Assembly: GCA_030549775.1 (NCBI GenBank)
Contig: CM060181.1
Span: forward strand, 36,450,063-36,514,062
Direction: 5' to 3'
DNA: 64,000 nt
From: Tamarix chinensis
Lineage: Eukaryota > Streptophyta > Magnoliopsida > Caryophyllales > Tamaricaceae
The position numbers and the translations under genes are program-made. The notes beneath the pieces are model-generated. The model searched no databases and was not told the origin of the DNA. It saw nothing but the letters and a program-made list of their open reading frames with translations. Each line of letters opens with the position of its first letter. Position 1 is the first letter of the stretch. Shown here in pieces: positions 38,345 to 49,079 of this stretch.

Positions 38345-39009
38345 AAGAAGAAGAAGAAACAGGGAATAAAATTTCATGTCTTTTGATGTTGTTTGGTTGA
38401 ATGGAAGGGTTTCAAGAATTAAAAAAAAAAAAAAAAAAAAAAAAAATTTGCTCCTCTAGTTGGTAGAGTCTAGCTACAATACCAAAATTCCATCCCACCT
38501 TAGAACCCTAGCCCCATTACAACCAAATTTAAGACCTTTTGATTCTTATATACTTTAGTTCTTTTCAGTGGTGGCGAATTGAGAATAATGGCAAACATAT
38601 GGGCGATCATCATCATTTGGAGAAGATTTGAGAGTAAACACATCATACCCGATACACTAAAGAGTGAGCGTTCCCACATTCCGAAAGTAAGAATTTACCA
38701 AATTGAATTTCATTAGTCTTGATCTAATTTGCATGATGAGATACTAATTATTATAATTTTCGTTCTTAAACCGTTTGAGCATTTGATAAGACTGTTTTTA
38801 AGGTGATATAAGATGTGATCCAAAAATATTTCTATCAGTGATATTTCATGATTTACAAGTAGTTTTTTTTTTTTCAGTCCCAGTCCGAGTTGAACTTCGT
38901 ACATGAATAATTCCAATCTAATAAATTGTGTATTCCATGATCTGTTTTTCTTACATTTCTTGATGTATTCATTGCATGTTATGATATTGCTTGAGGACAA
39001 GCAATAATT
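37470..39009 (+). other. Non-coding 3' region of the Athila-type element
   Basis: No credible gene is present. Purine-rich, PPT-like motifs with a GGGGG core occur at 37531-37542 (TAAGTAAGGGGGGG), 38239-38250 (TAAGTATGGGGG) and at the true tract near 39010. Further poly(A) runs lie at 38312-38342 and 38421-38446. Confidence 0.6.
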
Positions 39010-39025
39010 CAAGTATGGGGGTATT
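39010..39025 (+). other. Polypurine tract
   Basis: CAAGTATGGGGGTATT lies directly before the 3' LTR; the AAGTATGGGGG core is the usual plus-strand primer type in Athila elements. Confidence 0.75.
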
Positions 39026-40557
39026 TGATAGATGAGATTTATTGATTATTTTCATATTTAAAAATATCATTTATCCCTCATAATTTCTACTAGATTTAAT
39101 CTTTTCGTCGAGTTTTCCTCCTTTGAATAAGTTTTACAGGAAAGAAAAGAATTGAAGAAATTCAAGGAGAAATCAATGAGAAGAAGAAATCAAGTAGAAA
39201 ACACATCAAGAAATGCCGAATCAAGGAGAGCAAAGTTGGAAAAGGAACAAATATATCAAGAGAAGTGAAGCTCAAACTTTCAAAGGAATTGAGTGCAAGA
39301 GAAGAAAACACGGGGGTCCCGTGTTTCCATAACACGGACCGTGTTATTAGTCCCGAATGGCGGTCGGTAAAACTTTGTCAGCGGAACGGTTGGAAGAAAA
39401 CACGGGGGTCCCGTGTTTCATAAACACGGACCGTGTTTTCAGTTAAAAATGTATAACTGCCACGCAACTTGTTTCTGATAAAAAGGGGATATAAAACAGA
39501 GTTCGGGATATCGAAAGAGGGATCGAATGTATTTTTTTTCTCCCTTTATTCCTTTAGAATATACATGTAATGCACAATTCCAATCTTTGATCTTCTTGAA
39601 TTCTATTGATGATTTGACATTCTGCACTTCAATTGATAAGTTTCTCTATTCCTTTGTTAATTTCTGTATTTCCATTTTGCAGAATTTAAGTAGTTTTTAT
39701 GCAATTTTACTTGTGATCATTTCATTGTTATCTAATTGTTGAAAGAATAGAATTTGTGAATGTGTTATTGTCATTAACTTTTAGTATTTCTGTATATTTG
39801 TATGAATTATGAGTATGCAGAGATTTGGATAAGTAAAACAGGGTAGGATAAATTGAAGATGGAATCATAACGTAATTATCATCTTATAATGTAAATGTTT
39901 GATTCTATATGATGTTTAATTGAATTAATGGTTTGAATTGAATGATTCCATATCATAGATTAAGATTCTTGAACTGACTAGATTGATCACCTATTTGGTT
40001 TAGGATTTAGTCTTTGCTAAGACAATGAAGTTAATCCGGAATTGTTAATCAATTTGTCTATAGTAGCAAAAAGACCATTAATTCGTGCAATTGCATGATC
40101 CGAGCTTTTGTGATTATGATTGTAGTTGGCTACTTCCCGTTCATAATGCTACTATTAATTGAATCTAGTGTTCGTAACCTAGGTTATTAATTGGATGCAA
40201 AAATAAATTGAGAGCATATTCAATTTATTAAGGTCGAGAGGAAGTATAGAAATTATTATTCTGAATTTCTTAAGTCAACATTAAACTATTTAGAATCATT
40301 CTTTTATGTGAATGTATGACATTTTAATTCCATCATCAATTCAATCCTCCCCTAATTGTAAAGTCGTGGTTAAAGCTTTAGTATAATTGAATTTAGTTAG
40401 GAATCAATGAAATTGTACCAACGGGTTTATAACATCAATAGCAAAATTAGTGATTAAAACGTCATTCCTTGTGGGTTCGACTCCTTCTTGCCATATACTA
40501 CGTATTTGGGGATTAGGATTTATTTGTTAAATTTGTTGTACATACGACAGTGCATCA
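39026..40557 (+). repeat. 3' LTR of the Athila-type element
   Basis: It has the same length and, as far as I can read, the same sequence as the 5' LTR, offset by 10,637 bases. It is followed by the right GCTAT duplication (40558-40562). Confidence 0.95.
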
Positions 40558-40562
40558 GCTAT

Positions 40563-41910
40563 TACTATGAATGAATCCATACAAGGGGAGAAAATAGCAA
40601 TAATTCTCAATTAAATGAACTTATTAATGAGTATCATGATATTTTTCCTAATAACTTACCACCTGGATTACCATATAAAATAGGAATAGAACATGCTATA
40701 TATTTAATGCTCGGCGTGTCTTTACTTAATCAACCTGCATATATATGTAATTCGAAGGAGGCTAAGGAATTAGAGATAAAAACAAAATAACTCATAGGAA
40801 AGTGGTATGTGAGAAAAAGCATGAGTCCATATTATGTGCCCGTATTACTTGTCCCTAAAAAGGATGGTACATGGCTTATGTGTATTGACTAAAGAGCTTT
40901 GAACAATATAACTATCAAATATATATTTTCTATGCCAAGATTAGATGACATGTTGAATGATTTATGTGGAGCGCAAGTATTCTCTAGAATGAATGTAAGG
41001 AGCGGATATCATCAAATGAGAATAAGATAAGGGGATGAATGGAAAATTACATAATAAAAAAAAATAAGGTCTTTATGAATGGATTGTGATGCCTTTTAGT
41101 TTATGCAATGCACATAGTTCATTTATGAGGATAATGAATAAAGTTCTTCGACCTTTTCTTAGAATTTTCAGTGTGGTATACTTAGACGATATACTTGTGT
41201 ATAATAGGAATGAGCATGATCATCTTATTCATTTAAGGAAATTATTTGATAAGCTAAGGGAAACGAAACTCTATGGAAAAATGGAGAAATGTGATTTTAT
41301 TCTTTTGAGTATTGTTTTTCTTAGGTATATTATGAGTAGAAAATGTATTAAAGTGAATCCCACAAATATTCATGCTATTAAAGATTGGCCAATACCCAAA
41401 GATATTCATGACGTGAGGAGTTTTCATGGTTTGGTAAGTTTTTATAGAAGATACATTAAGGATTTTGCAACTATTACCACACCAATAACATAATTTGTGA
41501 AGAAAGGCGAATTTAATTGGAGTGAGGATACAACTAAAGCCTTCCAAACTTTGAGAAACAAGCTATGTAATGCACCGATATTATCTTTACCTAACATAGA
41601 AAAATTGTATGAAGTTACATGTGATGCAAGATGGGTAAGGATAGGAGGTGTAATTTCACAAGAAAAATGGATCATTGCATTCTTTAGTGAGAAATTAAGT
41701 GGGGAAAATTGAATTATTCAACATATGATAAAGAATTATATGCCATCATAAGAAGTCTAGAAACATGGAGCCATTATTTGAGACCTAAGCCATTTATTTT
41801 GCATTCAGACCATAAAAGTTTAAAATATTTATATGGGAAGAAGAAGATTAGTCCTAGATATGCCAAATGGGTTAGTTTTTTTACAATTCTTCGAATTAAC
41901 AATATGTATT
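40563..41910 (+). pseudogene. RT-RNase H remnant of the outer Ty3/gypsy element
   Basis: This continues the frame broken at 28388. In order: PPGLPYKIGIEHAIYL (40660-40710), [15 protein letters not shown] then an interrupted LMCID (40830-40890), the RT core with [15 protein letters not shown] and MPFSLCNAHSSF, and the catalytic VVYLDDILVY (41173-41202). The connection and RNase H start follow (FNWSEDTTKAFQTLRNKL, TCDARW), then [10 protein letters not shown] at 41799-41828. Stops interrupt it, for example near 40787, 40890, 41029, 41492 and 41710. It ends abruptly near 41910; integrase is missing. Confidence 0.9.
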
Positions 41911-42229
41911 AATTCAGTTTAAAATTTAAAATAACATTACATGTTATTAATTTATTATAGCAAATAAGTTAAATTTTATGGTGTGTTATTATTATTATGT
42001 TTATTATGATAATTAATATCATATGATATATAATAATAACAATTCATTATTGTAATATATGTACTATAAATAACAAATTATTATCATCATCATCATAATA
42101 TATGTACTATAATAATAAGTTAAATTTTATGGTGTGTCATGATAATATATGTAATGTTAACCATAATTATCATCATCATCATAATAGTCATTAACATAAA
42201 TATAGTTATAATAACTATAATTATCATAT
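41911..42229 (+). repeat. AT-rich spacer with short direct repeats
   Basis: AGTTAAATTTTATGGTGTGT occurs at 41967 and 42118, each followed by ATRATAATATATGTA-type sequence, with ATT/ATC trinucleotide runs. No gene. Confidence 0.6.
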
Positions 42230-42284
42230 GCCTGTCGTGTGGAACGCACTTGGAACGTGTCGTTAGGGTTTCACACTTGTTCCC

Positions 42285-43540
42285 ATGGCACGAAACAAGA
42301 GGAAATCTTCTGTTTCTAATGCTTCTATCTCAACGAAGAATGTTTCAGTTCCTATTCCAACAGTCCCAAGCATTGGGTGTATTGCGTAAGAGGTTTTAGA
42401 GGTTGTAGAGGATCATAAAGTTGATGAGACAGAGGCAGCTATATCCAGTGATGTGCGTTCACCACCATCTTTGCCTTCTAAGGTGACTCTTCCTTTGGCT
42501 GGCCAGGCCCCTCCTATGCAGTCGTATAATCAACAAGACCTCAGGTTTGAGGGTTCTGGCAAAGGTGCGGTGGCTGATTTAGAGGAGGGTTTCCCTTGGA
42601 GGGATCAAGTGGCCATGAATAGAAACCCTGTCCAATACATGGAACTTCGTTATGTTCCCCCATGCATTGAAGATGGTAAGGTTGTCATTACCTTAAAGAA
42701 AAAGGAAGTTGATCGTGAGATTGCTGAATGGAAAAATATGTTGGTTGGCTATGTCTATGGGTACTCTCCTTCGTTCATTCAGATGCTTAGCTTTGTTAAT
42801 TCCTAATGGGTGAGTGTTCAATAATCGCGATTGATTTGTCATGCTGATAATGTTTTTGTCTTCAAATTTTCTTTTGCCGATGATTGTGACTATATTCTAA
42901 AGCAGTACTAACATTATTTTGGTTGACCATTGATTCTAAAATGGTGGCATCGTAGAATGCAGCTCTCCAAGGAGGAACTACAATTTGTCCCGTTATGGGT
43001 TAAACTGCCTCACCTTCCGTTGGAATATTGGTCCACAAAATTGTTGAGTATGATATTGAGTTTGGTTGGCACACCTATCTGCACTGATGCCATCACTCTT
43101 AGGAAGGACATAATTACCTTTCCTCGGGTGTTAGTTGAGGTGGATACAAAGAAACCATTGTGTGAGGCTACTCATATAAGAGATCCAGATGGTACTATGT
43201 TCCTATAGCCTGTTGAGTTCGAATGGAAACTCACCTATTGCTCTGTATGTGCGGTTCCCACACATGATTCCAAACTATGTCCTAAGCTTAAGGCCAAAAC
43301 CCATGTAGGGGATCCTCATCCGCACCAAGAGTGGAAGGTGGTGCGTGATAAAATACAGGAAGTTAGGGAGTCTGGGCAAGTATGTGCTCCTCATCCTATT
43401 ATTACCCCTTCCTCTAGTGTACATGATTGTGGGGCTCGGGAACCCAAACAGATGGACAAGCCAAGGCATCCTTATGCATTGCGATATGCTTTATCCAGTA
43501 GTAAGGCAAATTAGGGTAACCGGTTTCTGCTACTTCAAGA
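42285..43540 (+). pseudogene. LINE ORF1 (DUF4283-type nucleic-acid-binding protein), broken
   Basis: From MARNKRKSSVSN at 42285 the frame is closed by a stop near 42387 and continues in the same frame. It holds the DUF4283 pattern (KKKEVDREIAEWKNMLVGYV near 42699-42760), then LWVKLPHLPLEYWS (42990-43035), a stop at 43206, and a Cys/His knuckle remnant (YCSVCAVPTHDSKLC near 43240). It should coat the LINE RNA, but three stops disable it. Confidence 0.8.
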
Positions 43541-43612
43541 GGGTATGCTTGAGGTGAACCTGGGACAAGAATTCAGCTTGATAGGGAATTCTATGCATAA
43601 CCTAGTTCCCTC

Positions 43613-46600
43613 ATGCTAGCTTGCTGGAATGTACAAGGAATAAATGATCCATTCAAGCAAAAGGAAGTGCGTGAATGGATAAGGAAGAGTAGATGTTCGT
43701 TAATTGGTTTGGTAGAGACTCGAGTTAAGATGGGTACGTTGGACGTTGTGAAGCATAATATCATTCAAAATTGGTGTTGCTTAAATAATTATCACTCCCA
43801 CTATAATGGGAGGATTTGGGTCCTATAGGATCCTAATGTCTGGACTATTTCTCAGCTTGGATCAACTGATCAATGTATTTTATGCAATGTGGCTGCTGCT
43901 AGTGGGGGTGATCATTTTGTGGTTGGTTTGGTGTATGCTTTTAACTCTGACTCTACAAGAAGAGCTCTTTGGAGTTGGCTCTATAGCCGTCCGATTGCGC
44001 TCATTCCATGGGTGTTACTGGGTGATTTTAATGTGGTTTTAAATCCCGAGGAGAAAGTTGGAGGTGATCTTCCTTCCTTACAGGATATTCATGACTTCAA
44101 GCAGTGTGTTCATGACCTTGGGCTCGTAGACATTAAGGGGTATGGAAACTTTCTCACTTGGCTTAATAAGAGGAATAGGGAGGAGGTTGTGGCATGTAAA
44201 CTTGATCGTGCGTTGGTTAATATTCCCTGTCTTGGCACCTTCACCCATTCCTATGCTGTTTTCCATGCGCCTGCTATTTCTGACCATAGCCCTCTTGTTG
44301 TTCACATGGGGACTCCTTCCTCTCTTAGGAAGCCGTTTCGGTTCAACAACTTTTGGACTAAGGATGAGGCCTTCTTGAGTATTATTTCTCGTGAATGGAG
44401 GTGCATACCTTCGGGTAATATCCTCCTTGATATTCATCGGAAGTTGAAGAATTTCAAGCCAGCTTTTAAAGATCTCAATAGGACTAAGTATGAATCTATT
44501 GGTCATAGGGTGGAAATGGCTAGGTCTGCTTTGCATGCTGCTTAGAATGCTTCGCTCTAGGATCCTACCAGAGATACGTTGAGGAAGGATTTATAGGGGT
44601 GCGAATCTGAGTTTGATTGTCTGGCACATTATAAAGAGCTTTTTTTTGAAGCAGAAAGCAAAGATTCATTAGCTTAAGCTAGGTGACTCCAACCACAAAT
44701 ATTTCTTTGCTCATGTGAAGGGTCACCAAAATAGGAATGTAGTGACAAGAATTGAACTTGAGGATGGTCATATCCTCTCTGATCTGCCATAGATTAAAGC
44801 AGCCTTTGTGAATTTTTATAAAAATTTACTTGGCTCACCTGGGATTGCTTTTGGTGTCACTAAGCTAGAGGTGGTGGCATTAAGGGGTTATCTTCAAGAG
44901 TCTCATAAGAACCATCTCTTGGCATAGGTTTCTTATTCTAAAGTAAAGGATGCAGTGTTTTCTACGGGGGATAACAAGGCTCTTAGGGTGGATGGTTTCT
45001 CAGCTTTGTTTTTCAAGAAGGCTTGGAGTGTGATTGGGAATGACATAGTTACAGCTATTGCTAACTTCTTTACTATAGGTTTCCTGCCTCACCAAATCAA
45101 TGTCACTTCTCTCACGCTCATCCCCAAGAAAGTGAACGGGACCAAAGTTAGTGAGTATCGACCGATAACATGTTGTGGGGTGCTTTACAAGATTGTGTCC
45201 AAGATACTCACTGCTAGACTAGAATCTATTATGCCATTTATTATTGACCCAGCTAAATCTGGTTTTGTTAAGGGAAGACAAAAATGCGACAACATTCGTC
45301 TTGCTGTTGAGTTGGTTAGAAAATATACTCAAAAACATGTGTTCCCGAGATGCATGATGAAGCTTGACATTCGGAAGGCCTACGATTTTGTCAATTGGAC
45401 GTTCTTGCAACGTGTTCTCCATGCTTATGGCTTTCCCCTCCATGTGGTTAAGTTGCTCCTTGCTTGTGTAACAATTACTTCTTTCTCCCTATCTTTAAAT
45501 GGGGATTTGACTCCTCCTTTTCGAGGGTGGTGTGGCCTCAGGCAAGGTGACCCATTATCTCCTTACTTATATGTTCTTGTTGTTGACTATTTAATTAGAA
45601 TGCTCAAGTGTTTATGGAGTGATGAAGAATTTAGAGGGCATCCTGAATGTAAAAATTTGCACTTAATCAACTTGGCTTTTGTAGATGACATGTTACTTTT
45701 TTTCGGGGGGATCTGAGGTCTGCTATGAAACTCATTGAGGTGGTGGATGATTTTTCTTCTAGGTCTGGTCTTGTCATTCATCCACAAAAATGCTGCATTT
45801 ATTTTGGTGGTGTGGATGAGAGGACTAAATCACAGATCCTCCAGACTCTTAGCTTTACTAAGGGGCGCTTTCCTTTTTCTTATCTTGGGGTACCTTTGTC
45901 TTCTGCTCGGTTAAATAGAGCACAGATGTAGGGTTTGGTTCATAAGATTGCGAGAAGACTTTCTAGTTAACATTCTCATCTGCTTTCCTATGCAGGTAGG
46001 GCTCAGCTTCTACAGTCTATGATCTTCAGTATGCAAATGTATTGGTGTCAAGTTTTCATCCTTCCTCTTAAACTGATTCAGCAATTGGAGAGCATGTGTA
46101 GGAATTTTTTATGGATCGGCAAAATTGACACCTCCAGAAAAGCTTTAATTACATGGAGAGTAGTTTGTTCACCCAAGAAAGAGGGGAGTTTGGGTCTAAT
46201 TGATATTCATACATGGAATATAGTTGTATTGGGGAAAGTTCTATGGAATATTTGCAACAAAAATGATTCCTTGTAGGTGAGATGAGTGCATTCCATTTAC
46301 CTTAGGGATTGTACTGTGTGGAATTTCTCTGCTTTACACTTATGTTCCTGGCAACTATAGCAGGTACTCAAGCTTAGGCCTGTGTTTGCCCCCATTTTTC
46401 ACCGTACCTTTAACCGTTTATCATGTGTGAGTAAAGAGGATGCCTATAACATTTGCAAGGTGTATGACTTGATGAGACAACGTTGTGAGCAGGTTTGGTG
46501 GTACCCGTCGGTTTGGTGCTCTCTTGCTGTGCCCAAGCATAAGTTCATCATGTGGTTGGCTGTTCACGATAGATTGCTTACCAAGGTGAGAATGCAGCAT

Positions 46601-47008
46601 TTGGGTCTCTTGGATGACACTAAATGTGTGCTTTGTTTTGATGACAAAGATGAAACTATACAGCATTTGTTCATGGAGTGTTCCTTTAGCTTGGGGATAT
46701 GGAACAAAATTCGAACAGCTTTTAACCATTGGGATGTAGTGTGTTCTTGGGATGAAGAGATGAAGGCTTTGGCCAGGACCACGAGACAACCTAAGGAGAA
46801 GAAAGCTATGTTGCGTGCCTCATTTATTACCTTTATTGCTTTAGTCTGGTATGAAAGAAACTCAAGAATCTTTCGTAATGTATCACACACTTGTAGCAAT
46901 CTTCTTAAAGATATTAGTTTTATCATGGCTAGTCGGTGTTTTGCCTCTGGTCGTAATGCTACATATGATAGATGGCATCAATGTATTGATGATTTGGTCA
47001 TAAACTGA
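43613..47008 (+). pseudogene. LINE ORF2 (endonuclease-reverse transcriptase), broken
   Basis: An apurinic-type endonuclease comes first: LACWNVQGIND, GLVETRV, VLLGDFNVVLNPEEK and SDHSPLV, the catalytic Asn/Glu/Asp/His landmarks, 43613-44300. A stop at 43826 and a frameshift near 44640 (T8 run) follow. RT is at 44955-45716 (LTLIPKK, YRPITCCGVLYKIVSKIL, SGFVKGRQ, MKLDIRKAYDFVNW, GLRQGDPLSPYLY, and the catalytic box FVDD instead of the usual YADD). A second frameshift lies near 45710. The tail has SYLGVPL and a zf-RVT domain near 46490-46700 (VWCSLAVPKHKFIMWL, CVLCFDDKDETIQHLF). At least five disabling changes. Confidence 0.92.
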
Positions 47009-47083
47009 TTTGGTTGTACCTCAAGCCTTTTGGCATGTTATTTATATATTCTTTTTACTTATAAAAAAATATAATTATCATAT

Positions 47084-47650
47084 CTATTATTATTATATTT
47101 AAAAATATAATAATAATAATAGTAGTAATTAGAAATATAAACTTTATTATTATTTTAATACATATATATTTATGTTATAATAATAACTATAATCATCATA
47201 AATATTATTATAATTATTATGTTTATAATAATAGTAATAACTATTAATATGATCTAATATGATCCAGTCTATTCGGTGCTAATCTGATATGAAATAAAGT
47301 GAAAAGAATAAAATCTTAGTATTTTAATTTTATTTGTTATTGTATGGGATAATTATCATATTCTTTTCTAAAATTTTTTATTAAGAATATAGGTTATTTA
47401 TATTTAGGTAATAATTTATATGAAGTAAAGTGTTATTTTGGTAGATCAAATTTGATTTTAGTTTGACCTAATTTTTTATTATATACGGATAAGAGTCGGG
47501 TTCTTTTAAGTCAGGTTTATATCCAAATATGAATTGGGATATTGAATTGATATATTTTAGGTTGACTCAACGTGGGTGCGGATTATTATTAGGTAAGTAA
47601 AGGTTGAGTTAATTTTCATATCAATTTTAGATTTTGGATTGAGATCAAGT
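47084..47650. other. AT-rich DNA without genes
   Basis: TAA/TTA-rich sequence. Between 47440 and 47640 there are loosely repeated TTGGGTT/GGTTGA-type words, as in some plant repeats. Nothing coding. Confidence 0.5.
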
Positions 47651-47675
47651 TTAAATTTTTGGGTCAAAATTAAGT

Positions 47676-47899
47676 TCAAATTTGAGTTATTCTAGATGAA
47701 TCAGATTTTCTAGGTCTACTTCCGGTAAAGAAAGGGCATAAAGTGTGGAAGAGTTCACCGACAGAAGTGGCACTACCATCCTGCACTTGAGTAGGTAAGA
47801 CATGCAAGGTTTCAATGAGCTGTTCGAACAAGGTCTGTTCCCCTCCAGTTCCTATCATAGACAGTTCCGAATACTTTGAGCTATTCAAAACCTTCAATC
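47676..47899 (-). other. Coding-like segment, unidentified (possible last exon)
   Basis: After an acceptor-like TTTTAG on the minus strand, an open frame runs for about 74 codons to a stop at 47676. It contains KVLNSSKYSELSMIGTGGEQ, LFEQLIETLHVLP and ends TGSRPRKSDSSRITQI. Its composition is balanced and unlike the surrounding AT-rich noise, so it could be the 3' exon of a host gene or gene fragment. I do not recognise the family. Confidence 0.3.
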
Positions 47900-47909
47900 T
47901 AAAAGGCAT

Positions 47910-48860
47910 TAATTGTCATGAGCCTCAGTGACCAAAGTCGATAGGTAAATCAAACTCTCAAAGCTGTTATACAATGGAAACATAAATGTACACACGCAAC
48001 CCATATAATTAAATATTGATCCTGCTATACAATATCAATCGATGTTTATCAAATTTTGGATGTAAAATTAACAATAAGCGACGCATTTAGAATTTTATGT
48101 ACTTATCGGCTATATATCAGTTATCGACTGATATTTGTCGATATTTTACTGATATTTATCGATATTTACTAATATTCGCTAATACTTATAATGAAAATAA
48201 ATAAAAAAATCATGTAGCGATAAATACAATATATAAAATATCATTTGAAACACTTCAATGCTGTGACTATAATCACAATCATAACTGCAGCTACAACCGC
48301 AACTATAATTTTATTGCTTGACAGAACCCTTCTAGCAACTTTGGCAATCGAGTTAACATTGTCATAAAAATTTAAGACAAAATTTTATCATTATGAAATG
48401 ATCCCATGGCAGGAATTGGCAGCAAAACAATAAGCACCTAATTTTTTTTGTTCAAAAACAAAAGGGAAAAAAAATTACGGACTACAATCCTTCGGCTAAT
48501 AGTTGACAGTATATTTGTTTTGAGGAAGACAGTGATGGATAAAGTTTTCCTCTCCACCAAAAACAGTAGTCTCTAACCTCCTAAAAAAACTGGACATGAA
48601 GGTCCAAGGATGAAAAAAAAAATACAAACCCAAGTAATAAACGACCACAATTCGTCTCCAACTTATAGCACAGGCAATTCTGAGAACACGTGATGTGTAA
48701 TTCAAAGAACCTATATTTATGTTTCGTTTTTTTCCTTCCCAATTTACTTTGCTGTTCAATAATGCTTCCGATTCCCTCGCTCCCACCTTCTGATTTCACC
48801 GACTAACAATCTTATAAAAACATAGTGAAAAAATAGAAGAAAAAAAACGAAGGAATGCTA
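47910..48860. other. Non-coding stretch with ATCGATATTT repeats
   Basis: 48100-48200 has repeated ATATTTATCGATATTTAC-type words, a sign of repeat DNA. If the minus-strand segments on either side belong to one gene, this would be intron; no internal exon is convincing. Confidence 0.35.
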
Positions 48861-48868
48861 AAACTCAC

Positions 48869-48995
48869 ATTTGCCGATGATATGGCCGATGGTCTCCATT
48901 TTTGCTGAATGTTTGATGTCTAGACTTCTGGAGAGTGTTCCATTGAACAATATACTGCTTGAAGTTGACAACTTGCCATGATTCCATGGCCTTAT
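48869..48995 (-). other. Possible first exon of a minus-strand gene, unidentified
   Basis: On the minus strand a frame starts MESWQVVNFKQYIVQWNTLQ, and the segment ends at a strong donor, CGGCAAAT|GTGAGTTT (about 48870). A second ATG in another frame gives METIGHIIGK up to the same donor, so the frame is undecided. It may be an expressed 5' exon or a gene fragment; I do not recognise the product. Confidence 0.25.
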
Positions 48996-49079
48996 CTTTT
49001 TACCTCTTTCTCTCTCTGCTTTTCTATGGAAAAGCAGTAGTTGTCCTTCTGTCCCACAACGTAAGTGAAAATGCAAGCA

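Larger units (their letters stand above)
28389..40557 (+). mobile_element. Athila-type Ty3/gypsy LTR retrotransposon, young, 12.2 kb
   Basis: It has LTRs of 1,532 bp at both ends that look identical on reading, a 5-bp target-site duplication, a tRNA-Asp primer-binding site and a polypurine tract. It encodes gag-pol (30264-34952) and a second ORF (36219-37469) downstream of pol, the place where Athila elements carry an extra or env-like gene. It sits in sense orientation inside a decayed Ty3/gypsy element. Matching LTRs and an uninterrupted gag-pol frame indicate recent insertion. The RT core is missing, however (see gag-pol), so its own machinery cannot have copied it in this form, unless the deletion came after insertion. 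Confidence 0.93.
25227..41910 (+). mobile_element. Decayed Ty3/gypsy retrotransposon (outer element), split by the Athila-type insertion
   Basis: Its parts in order are a 5' LTR (25227-25809), an initiator-tRNA-Met primer-binding site, gag and protease remnants up to 28388, the inner element (28389-40557), then RT and RNase H remnants (40563-41910). The protease segment (GRPW near 28193) and the RT segment (VVYLDDILVY near 41180) are in the order expected of Ty3/gypsy pol, and a GCTAT duplication joins the two halves exactly. The element ends inside RNase H; integrase and 3' LTR are missing. The protease context (ACEILLGRPW) resembles chromovirus-type elements, but without integrase and chromodomain this stays an inference. 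Confidence 0.8.
42230..47069 (+). mobile_element. LINE (L1-type non-LTR retrotransposon), 4.8 kb, inactive
   Basis: It is bounded by a 14-bp direct repeat TATAATTATCATAT (42216-42229 and 47070-47083), the length expected for LINE target-site duplications, and ends in a short A-rich tail (ACTTATAAAAAAA). It carries ORF1 (DUF4283/zinc-knuckle type) and ORF2 (endonuclease, RT, zf-RVT), both interrupted. The 5' leader before the ORF1 start is only 55 bases, so slight 5' truncation is possible. Confidence 0.92.
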
